Shown here piece after piece: positions 1-5,865 of a stretch of 12,186 nt of DNA. The position numbers and the translations under genes are program-made. The notes beneath the pieces are model-generated. The model saw nothing but the letters and a program-made list of their open reading frames with translations. It was not told the origin of the DNA and ran no database searches. Origin of the DNA: Algoriphagus sp. (GTDB taxonomy: Bacteria; Bacteroidota; Bacteroidia; Cytophagales; Cyclobacteriaceae); NCBI GenBank assembly GCA_023255285.1, contig JALRIY010000058.1, positions 1 through 12,186 of the forward strand, given 5' to 3'. Numbering within the stretch: the stretch's first letter is position 1; each line of letters begins with the position of its first letter.

Positions 1-31
1 CGTTTATTTATAATAATTTAAATATTTAATT

Positions 32-808
32 ATGAAAAATTTAGAAAAAATGTTTTTGATGGTCCTTATAGGATTAGTAGTAGCTTGTCAGCAAGAGAAA
101 GCAGTAATTAATGTAGAAGGAAATTATACCTTATCAAGTCAAGAATTTTATAATGGAGATAGTTTGACAAATCCTGAATTTGTGGTAGCGGAACAAATAA
201 AAATATACACTGATAAAGAGTGGATGTTTATAGGGTTTAGAGATAGTACTGCTGGATTTTCTGCAGGAACCTATTCTATTTCTGATGACTTGCTTACTGA
301 GTATGCATTAACCAATAACCCTGATTCCGCAGGAAATGATTTTATACTTAGAATAGAAATGACTGATAACGGATACAGGCAAATTATCGATGAGATGGAG
401 ATGGATAATGGTGAGGTTTGGAAGCTTGACGAAGGGTATGTAAGAAATCAAGTTTCTGAGGCGAGTGATTTGGACGGTCTTTATCGATTGACAAAATCTG
501 TTAATATTGCCGAGGGCGATACGTCTGAGACTACGTATCATGAATTTAAGATGATTTCAAAAGGCGAATTTTTGTGGGGAGCGCAAGCCATAAATCAGGA
601 TGGATCAGTAACTAATTACGTTGGTCATGGTAAAATTACGGTTAATGGAAATGAAGTAATTGAGATTTTGGAAGATTCCAATATGGAGGGAATAGCGGGT
701 ACTTATGCCATCACAATAGAACGTACGGATTCAGGGTTTACCCAGACGATCACTAACGCTTCCACCAATGCGGTAAATAAAAAAACGTATACCAAAATTC
801 TAAAATAA
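32..808 (+). CDS. Putative outer-membrane lipoprotein with two tandem lipocalin-like repeats
   Basis: Specific function not recognised. The 258-residue product starts with a lipoprotein signal: a short basic n-region, a hydrophobic stretch, and lipobox VVAC with Cys19 as the lipidated residue, so it is probably anchored in the envelope facing the periplasm or surface. The mature part falls into two similar halves, about residues 30-120 and 149-241. Each begins with a G-x-Y-x-L strand, and each contains the signature IE-x-TD-x-G-aromatic-x-Q-x-I (108-119 and 229-240). The alternating polar/hydrophobic pattern suggests beta-strands, and I infer a small beta-barrel such as the lipocalin-like folds common in Bacteroidota lipoproteins. 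Codon use is AT-rich: two sampled 60-base rows gave 19 and 23 G+C, against 26 to about 35 in rows of neighbouring genes. Only 31 AT-rich bases precede the ATG. The gene is monocistronic within the window and ends at a strong terminator. Confidence 0.8.
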   Translation: MKNLEKMFLMVLIGLVVACQQEKAVINVEGNYTLSSQEFYNGDSLTNPEFVVAEQIKIYTDKEWMFIGFRDSTAGFSAGTYSISDDLLTEYALTNNPDSAGNDFILRIEMTDNGYRQIIDEMEMDNGEVWKLDEGYVRNQVSEASDLDGLYRLTKSVNIAEGDTSETTYHEFKMISKGEFLWGAQAINQDGSVTNYVGHGKITVNGNEVIEILEDSNMEGIAGTYAITIERTDSGFTQTITNASTNAVNKKTYTKILK

Positions 809-829
809 ATTCACCTCCCTGCCCACTTA

Positions 830-863
830 AAAGCGCTCTTTTATTTCTAGAAAAGAGCGCTTT
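830..863 (+). terminator. Rho-independent terminator of the lipoprotein gene
   Basis: A perfect 13-bp inverted repeat (830-842 with 851-863; core AGCGCTCTTTT) surrounds an 8-base loop and is followed on the plus strand by a T-rich run (TTTCTTTATTTCT from about 861). It begins about 20 bases after the stop at 808. The stem is flanked by A-runs and T-runs on both sides, so it may also stop minus-strand transcription arriving from dsbD. Confidence 0.88.
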
Positions 864-951
864 CTTTATTTCTAAGGATATAATCAATCACCGTCCAATT
901 TTTAAATGGGGCGTCTTTGGGCCCTAATTTGTATGTCGAAAGTAAAAACAA

Positions 952-998
952 CCTACTAATAAGGTAAAAACCAAGCTAAGAAAAATAGATTTAGTAGG
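952..998 (-). terminator. Possible terminator overlapping the dsbD stop codon
   Basis: Read on the minus strand, CCTACTAA (998-991, containing the dsbD TAA) can pair with TTAGTAGG (959-952) across a loop of about 32 bases. The 3' arm is followed by a T-rich tract (TTGTTTTTAC). The stem is only 8 bp with a long loop, so this is weaker than the hairpin at 830-863, which could act as the shared terminator instead. Confidence 0.4.
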
Positions 999-3090
999 GT
1001 TTTTCAGCTTTGAACTTTGTCTTCGCCCCATCTAAAAATTCCACAAATGCAGCAATGTCTGTGTCATAGCCTCTAGGGGCTGCAAGCAATTGCTCTTGGT
1101 GGTCCAAGATGACATAATACGGCTGAGCATTGTTGTTGAACCGGGTGATTTGGAAATCGGCATTTTGCTTGCCTAAGGTCATTTTCTCCTTGCCGTCGTA
1201 GCTAGAGGTGTACCATTTACTCTCGGGGAGTTCCAGTCGCTCGTCGATGTACAGGGCCACCATCACAAAGTCTTCCTTCAGGCGTGTAAGTACCTGTGGA
1301 TCCACCCATACATTTTCCTCCATCTTACGGCAGTTGACACAGCCATGTCCTGTGAAGTCAATCAAAAGCGGTTTTCCCTCTCGCTTGGCAGCAGCAAGCG
1401 CTTGCTCGTAGTCGAAGTACCCAGGGATCCCATGGGGGATTTTGAGTAAGTCTCCGTAAAGGACGGTCTCTGTAGAGGAGGAGACAGGATCACTTGCCCC
1501 TGTCCCATTGAAGCGAAACTGTTGGGTAGACAGCGGCGGTAAATAGCCGCTCAACAACTTGAGTGGCGCTCCCCAAAGTCCTGGGATCATGTAGACTACA
1601 AAAACAAAAGTAAGTAATGCCAGTAGCAAGCGGGGCACACCCAAATGCTCTAGTTTGGAGTCGTGCGGAAGTGTGATTTTTCCCAAGAGATACAGCCCCA
1701 AAGCGGAGAAGATTACAATCCAAATCGCCAAGAACACGTCTCTGTCCAAGATTCCCCAGTGGTACACTAGGTCGGCAATGGAGAGGAATTTGAAGGCCAA
1801 AGCCAATTCCAGAAAGCCAAGAACCACCTTCACAGTATTCAGCCATCCCCCAGATTTGGGAAGGCGCTGCATCCATTCAGGGAAAATGGCAAATAGCGTA
1901 AACGGAATGGCGAAAGCCAAGCCAAAAGAAAACATACCCAAGACGGGTTTCACGAGTTCTCCTCCTGCAGAAGAAATCAGGATAGAGCCAACGATGGGAC
2001 CAGTACACGAAAAAGAGACCAATACTAAGGTAAAGGCCATAAAGAAGACTCCTCCAAGCCCTCCTTTTTCTGCTTTTGCATCTATTTTATTTACAAAACT
2101 CGAGGGTAGAGTCAATTCAAACATCCCCAAAAAGGCCAATGCAAATACCACAAATATGCCAAAGAAAAACACATTCGGTACCCAATGAGTGGCTAGCCAG
2201 TTGGCAAATTCAGGTCCTTGAATCGAGGCAACTGCAGTACCCGCAACGGTGTAAATACCAATAATCGATATGCCGTAGATAAACGCTTGGCGAATTCCTT
2301 CGGATCGTTTTTTGGATCTTCCAGTGAAGAAGCTCACCGTCATTGGAATCATTGGAAACACACAAGGGGTGAGCAGTGCGGCAAGTCCCGCCAAAAAAGC
2401 AAGTACCATAAATCCCCAAAGAGAAGCCGTCTCCTCTTCTCCAATAAACTCATCCGTTTTACTGGACTTAACAGGGACTGAATCGACAGTTGCTTCAGGG
2501 GTAGAATCAGGCCTTTCTAGGAGAGGCAAACTGGTATCCGCTTCAATTAGAGGGGCCTCCTCCAAGGCGACGGCTTCCTTTTGAAGTTCTTCGGGTGCTT
2601 CAGGATTTTCTGTAGCCGTAAATGGCAAATCGATATCTAACTCGTAATTGATGCATTGCCCGGTCAGGTCCGAGCACATTTGGTACTCCAAGGAGCCAGT
2701 AACTTTTCCTGCAGGACTGAGCAATTTGACGGGCTGCTCAAATCGCCCTTTACCCATAAAAAAGGTCACGTCTCCTTCCCAAACCTCGTCGTATTTCTTT
2801 TTGGGTTGGATCGCTCGAAGCTTTCCCGCCACTGAAAAATCTGTCGAGGGGACAGGAATAAATTCGGTCAATAAGGGACCTAAGTTTTTATCGAAGTCAT
2901 TGGAATATACATACCAGCCCATGGGAATCTGTGCTTCCAATACGACAGTAGCTTCTTCCCCAACAAGCAAATTTTTGTCTTCAAGACGGATGTTCCATAC
3001 TGGCGGCTTGACCAACTGCGCCTGTGCCCAAGGGCTGAGCAAGAGCACCAATGCAAGGAGTAGAAAACTATTTTTTTGAAAGCGATTCAT
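991..3090 (-). CDS. dsbD: Thiol:disulfide interchange protein DsbD
   Basis: Inner-membrane protein that carries electrons from cytoplasmic thioredoxin to the periplasm, keeping substrate proteins and cytochrome c maturation partners reduced. All three DsbD modules are visible in 699 residues. A signal peptide ends at about A24 (AQA|Q). The periplasmic alpha domain (about 30-158) carries Cys139 and Cys146. An acidic, proline-rich linker (about 160-222) follows. The beta domain has about eight membrane segments (about 225-508) with the paired redox cysteines Cys243 (LTPCVFP) and Cys362 (SFSCTGP). The C-terminal thioredoxin-fold gamma domain (about 555-690) has a CVNC active site at 584-587. All six redox cysteines are present and the length fits Bacteroidota homologues. 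The ATG at 3090 gives a proper signal peptide but has no strong Shine-Dalgarno. The gene lies 75 bp behind the M20 dipeptidase on the same strand, so co-transcription is possible, though a weak hairpin sits between them. Confidence 0.95.
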   Translation of the reverse strand: MNRFQKNSFLLLALVLLLSPWAQAQLVKPPVWNIRLEDKNLLVGEEATVVLEAQIPMGWYVYSNDFDKNLGPLLTEFIPVPSTDFSVAGKLRAIQPKKKYDEVWEGDVTFFMGKGRFEQPVKLLSPAGKVTGSLEYQMCSDLTGQCINYELDIDLPFTATENPEAPEELQKEAVALEEAPLIEADTSLPLLERPDSTPEATVDSVPVKSSKTDEFIGEEETASLWGFMVLAFLAGLAALLTPCVFPMIPMTVSFFTGRSKKRSEGIRQAFIYGISIIGIYTVAGTAVASIQGPEFANWLATHWVPNVFFFGIFVVFALAFLGMFELTLPSSFVNKIDAKAEKGGLGGVFFMAFTLVLVSFSCTGPIVGSILISSAGGELVKPVLGMFSFGLAFAIPFTLFAIFPEWMQRLPKSGGWLNTVKVVLGFLELALAFKFLSIADLVYHWGILDRDVFLAIWIVIFSALGLYLLGKITLPHDSKLEHLGVPRLLLALLTFVFVVYMIPGLWGAPLKLLSGYLPPLSTQQFRFNGTGASDPVSSSTETVLYGDLLKIPHGIPGYFDYEQALAAAKREGKPLLIDFTGHGCVNCRKMEENVWVDPQVLTRLKEDFVMVALYIDERLELPESKWYTSSYDGKEKMTLGKQNADFQITRFNNNAQPYYVILDHQEQLLAAPRGYDTDIAAFVEFLDGAKTKFKAEKPY

Positions 3091-3135
3091 AAACTACTGG
3101 GTTTGCCTGGGGTAACAGAAATTAGGTTGGTAAGG

Positions 3136-3165
3136 TTTCCTTTTCTTCGTCATAGAAAAAGGAAA
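3136..3165 (-). other. AT-rich hairpin between dipeptidase and dsbD
   Basis: TTTCCTTTT (3136-3144) and AAAAGGAAA (3157-3165) form a 9-bp inverted repeat with a 12-base loop, abutting the dipeptidase stop codon. On the transcribed minus strand no T-tract follows, so it does not look like a strong terminator. It could act as a partial attenuator or as a 3'-end stabiliser within a dipeptidase-dsbD transcript. The remaining 45 bases before dsbD show no clear promoter. Confidence 0.35.
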
Positions 3166-4554
3166 TTAACGTCCATGTAGGGTGCTAAAGTGCCTAAAAA
3201 AGGCAGCAATGGTTTCGATACCAATAAGGTAGTTTTTTACCCCATAGTGCTCATTGGGAGAGTGCAAAGCATCAGTGTCTAGCCCAAACCCGAAAAGGAT
3301 CGGGTCAGAGCCCAGCTCTTTTTGAAAGAGCGCTACGATCGGTATGGAACCCCCTTCACGGGTAGGAATCGGTCTTTTACCGAAGGTTTCCTCCATGGCC
3401 GCTTCTGCTGCTTGGTAGCCTAGAGAAGAATCAGAGACCACCGCAGGTGCGCCACCGTGGTGTGCCTTTACTTTGACGCTTACGGACGCAGGAGCAATGG
3501 CCTTGAAATGATTTTCAAACAGTATAGCGATCTCGTGCCAGTCTTGATCTGGGACCAAGCGCATGGAAATCTTGGCAAAAGCCTTGGAAGGAAGTACCGT
3601 CTTGGCTCCTTCGCCCGTGTAGCCTCCCCAAATCCCATTGACATCTAGCGTAGGACGGATACCCACTCGCTCGATAGTGGTGTAGCCTTTTTCTCCATGC
3701 ACTTCCTGTATGTCCAACTTGCCTTTGTATTCGGATAGGTCAAAAGGTGCTTCATTGAGGCGCTGACGCTGTGCCACGCTGAGTTCCTGCACTTTTTCGT
3801 AAAAGCCAGGGATGGTGATGTGCTCATTTTCGTCCTTGAGGGATGCAATCATCTTGCAAAGCACATTGATTGGATTGGCCACAGCGCCCCCATAAGTACC
3901 CGAGTGGAGGTCACGATTGGGTCCAGTGACTTCTACCTCCATGTAGGCCATGCCGCGCAGACCTACTGTGATGGAGGGGTCTTGCATACCGATCATATGG
4001 GTGTCCGAAATCAAGATTACGTCTGCCTTGAGCCGCTCCTTATTAGCCAGCACAAATTTGTCCAGGTTGTCTGAGCCGATTTCCTCTTCTCCCTCGATCA
4101 TAAACTTAACATTGCAGGGCAGATTGCTGGTGGCCATCATCGCCTCGAAAGCCTTGATGTGCATGTAAAACTGCCCCTTATCGTCTGCTGCGCCCCGGGC
4201 AAAAATAGCTCCCTCAGGGTGTATGGCCGTTTTCTTGAGTACTGGCTCAAAAGGGGGTGAGTCCCAGAGTTCGTAGGGATCTGCAGGTTGCACGTCGTAG
4301 TGGCCGTAAACCAATACCGTAGGCAGCGCAGGGTCGATTATTTTTTCGCCGTAGACGATTGGAAAGCCTGGAGTTTCACAGATTTCAACTAGATCTGCGC
4401 CTGCTTTTTCCAAGGAATTTTTGACAAAATTGGCAGCTTTGACTACGTCTGCCTTGAATTTTGGGTCCGCGCTCACCGAAGGGATGCGGAGAAGGTCAAC
4501 CAGTTCTTGCAAAAAGCGGGCATTATTTTTTTCTAGGTAGGAGGCTACAGACAT
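3166..4554 (-). CDS. M20-family metallo-dipeptidase
   Basis: Dinuclear zinc (or Mn) exopeptidase of the M20 clan, carnosinase/PepV-like subgroup, predicted cytoplasmic because no signal peptide is seen. With the start at 4554 it has 462 residues. The full M20 ligand set is recognisable: H85 and D87 in GHYDVQP, bridging D124 in RGAADDKG, catalytic E157 and metal ligand E158 in EGEEEIGS, D184 in SDTH, and H431 near the C-terminus in ALHSPNEH. H217 in RDLHSG, within the lid/dimerisation domain, corresponds to the substrate-binding histidine of the family. Likely substrates are dipeptides or short peptides; the exact specificity cannot be read. The start at 4554 (MSVASYLEKN) was chosen because conserved M20 sequence begins right after it. 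An in-frame ATG at 4581 is a real alternative, with GAAAGGGA about 13 bases upstream. The gene is divergent from the quinone oxidoreductase and upstream of dsbD. Confidence 0.9.
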   Translation of the reverse strand: MSVASYLEKNNARFLQELVDLLRIPSVSADPKFKADVVKAANFVKNSLEKAGADLVEICETPGFPIVYGEKIIDPALPTVLVYGHYDVQPADPYELWDSPPFEPVLKKTAIHPEGAIFARGAADDKGQFYMHIKAFEAMMATSNLPCNVKFMIEGEEEIGSDNLDKFVLANKERLKADVILISDTHMIGMQDPSITVGLRGMAYMEVEVTGPNRDLHSGTYGGAVANPINVLCKMIASLKDENEHITIPGFYEKVQELSVAQRQRLNEAPFDLSEYKGKLDIQEVHGEKGYTTIERVGIRPTLDVNGIWGGYTGEGAKTVLPSKAFAKISMRLVPDQDWHEIAILFENHFKAIAPASVSVKVKAHHGGAPAVVSDSSLGYQAAEAAMEETFGKRPIPTREGGSIPIVALFQKELGSDPILFGFGLDTDALHSPNEHYGVKNYLIGIETIAAFFRHFSTLHGR

Positions 4555-4663
4555 AGAAGATAGTCTTAGGGGTGAATTCATCTCAAAATTATCCCTTTCG
4601 AGCCGATTTTCCTTCTTTTTTCCTTCTTTTGTGTTTACATGCCTTCGGCAAAAATAAAGCTCT
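4555..4663. promoter_or_regulatory. Divergent promoter region with an 11-bp tandem repeat
   Basis: This 109-bp space must hold the promoters of both the minus-strand dipeptidase and the plus-strand oxidoreductase. It contains two overlapping copies of TTTTCCTTCTTTT (4607-4619 and 4618-4630), an 11-bp period close to one DNA helical turn. A minus-strand TATTTTTG (4656-4649) fits the Bacteroidota -7 consensus TAnnTTTG, but I find no matching TTTG at the right distance upstream, so the exact promoter is not assigned. Confidence 0.45.
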
Positions 4664-5638
4664 ATGAAAGCAGTTCTTTGTACCCAATTTGGACTTCCTG
4701 ACACCTTGCAGGTGCAGGAGGTTGCCAACCCTGTAGCTGGGCCCAAGCAGGTAGTCCTCACCGTAGCAGCTTGTGGGGTAAACTTTCCTGATTTGCTACT
4801 TATTCAGAATAAGTACCAGTTTAAACCCCAACTCCCTTTCTCACCTGGAGGAGAGGTGGCGGGGATCATCAGTGAAATCGGCCATGAAGTTGAAGGCCTG
4901 GAATTGGGACAGCCTGTCCTGGCGCTTTGCGGTTGGGGAGGCTTTGCCGAGAAGGTGGCGGTAGATGTGGATCGGGTATTTCCCTTGCCAGAAGGGATTT
5001 CGCCCGAGGTTGCAGCGACCACCTTGTATACATATGGTACTTCCTACCATGCCTTGAAAGATCGTGCCCAGTTGCAGGCAGGGGAAACGCTGCTAGTTTT
5101 AGGGGCTGCAGGCGGAGTGGGATTGGCAGCGGTGGAATTGGGCACCCTGATGGGGGCTCGGGTGATTGCGGCAGCTTCTACGGAAGAAAAACTAGCCCTT
5201 TGCCGTGAAAAGGGTGCGGTGGAAACGATCAACTACGAAACGGAGGACCTGAAAACCCGCATCAAAGAATTGACAGGAGGTCGGGGAGTGGATGTGGTCT
5301 ACGATCCGGTGGGAGGGAAATTTTCTGAACCGGCCTTGCGTGGAATGGCGTGGAAAGGCAGGTATTTGGTAATTGGCTTTGCGAATGGGGATATTCCACA
5401 GCTCCCGATGAATCTCCCCCTTTTGAAGGGATGTTCGGTGGTAGGTGTATTTTGGGGCCAGTTTGCCAAATTCGCACCAAAGGCTAGTCTGCAAAATACC
5501 CGACAGCTGCTTGTTTGGATTCAGGAGGGTAAGATTCGGCAGCATGTGGGAAAACGCTATTCGTTAACCGAGGTTCCCCAGGCCATGCAGGATCTGATGG
5601 ACCGAAAAATGCTGGGTAAGGGAGTGGTTGTTTTTTAG
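4664..5638 (+). CDS. NADPH:quinone oxidoreductase-like protein (zinc-independent MDR family)
   Basis: Medium-chain dehydrogenase/reductase of the quinone oxidoreductase (QOR) branch, 324 residues, cytoplasmic. The N-terminal GroES-like substrate domain covers about 1-125, with the family pattern ACGVNFPDLL (36-45) followed by a PF-x-PGGEVAG stretch (58-67). The Rossmann cofactor domain (about 126-260) has the AAGGVG dinucleotide motif at 148-153 and the conserved YDPVGG (213-218). The cysteine/histidine ligands of catalytic and structural zinc in alcohol dehydrogenases are missing, as in QORs. The expected activity is NAD(P)H-dependent reduction of quinones or of activated C=C bonds; related members act on acyl-CoA or enone substrates, so the substrate is open. 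The ATG at 4664 gives the canonical MKAVLC start. It stands alone on the plus strand and its stop directly abuts the repeat element at 5638. Confidence 0.9.
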   Translation: MKAVLCTQFGLPDTLQVQEVANPVAGPKQVVLTVAACGVNFPDLLLIQNKYQFKPQLPFSPGGEVAGIISEIGHEVEGLELGQPVLALCGWGGFAEKVAVDVDRVFPLPEGISPEVAATTLYTYGTSYHALKDRAQLQAGETLLVLGAAGGVGLAAVELGTLMGARVIAAASTEEKLALCREKGAVETINYETEDLKTRIKELTGGRGVDVVYDPVGGKFSEPALRGMAWKGRYLVIGFANGDIPQLPMNLPLLKGCSVVGVFWGQFAKFAPKASLQNTRQLLVWIQEGKIRQHVGKRYSLTEVPQAMQDLMDRKMLGKGVVVF

Positions 5639-5864
5639 TATCAACTCGCTAGTAGCAAGCATCAAGAGTGTACGAAGTACAATGTACCAAGTAGAAATAC
5701 GAGATTTAAGCTACTATCGAATGCGAAACGCTGAGTGAAGAATGTCGACATTACGAAACATACCGCTATGTCAGCAACATAGTGTCTAATCTCTTGTCTC
5801 TCGGCTCTTGCCTACCTTTCTCAGGTAGACTTCTAGAAATGTCTTGATACTAGCTACTTGACAC
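5638..5864. repeat. Palindromic intergenic element with 22-bp imperfect terminal inverted repeats
   Basis: The whole gap between the convergent oxidoreductase and uvrA stop codons is one structured element. Its ends are imperfect inverted repeats: 5638-5659 (GTATCAACTCGCTAGTAGCAAG) matches the reverse complement of 5843-5864 at 18 of 22 positions. The left half carries degenerate TAnnAAG units (TAGCAAG 5653, TACGAAG 5671, TACCAAG 5685). The right half carries CTCTTG at 5791 and 5805. Small palindromes lie inside: AATGTCGACATT (5741-5752), ACATA/TATGT (5758-5771) and CTACCT/AGGTAG (5812-5828). There is no ORF and no T-tract terminator. It resembles a REP/MITE-type non-autonomous element, and similar TATCAAG/TAGCAAG-rich spacers are, to my recollection, common in Cytophagales genomes. 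No target-site duplication is obvious. Confidence 0.6.
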
Positions 5865-5865
5865 T

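Noticed and set aside
1655..2188. Plus-strand open frame of 177 codons inside dsbD
   Set aside because: It is antisense to an intact, fully recognisable DsbD membrane domain. Its composition (Pro/Lys/Thr-rich) reflects the complement of membrane codons.
2648..3079. Plus-strand open frame of 143 codons opposite the DsbD alpha domain
   Set aside because: It is a shadow of the conserved coding strand, with no protein-like features of its own.
4555..4761. N-terminal extension of the M20 dipeptidase reaching 4761
   Set aside because: It would overlap the start of the divergent oxidoreductase by nearly 100 bp, and its residues are Cys/Thr-rich with no similarity to the M20 family start.
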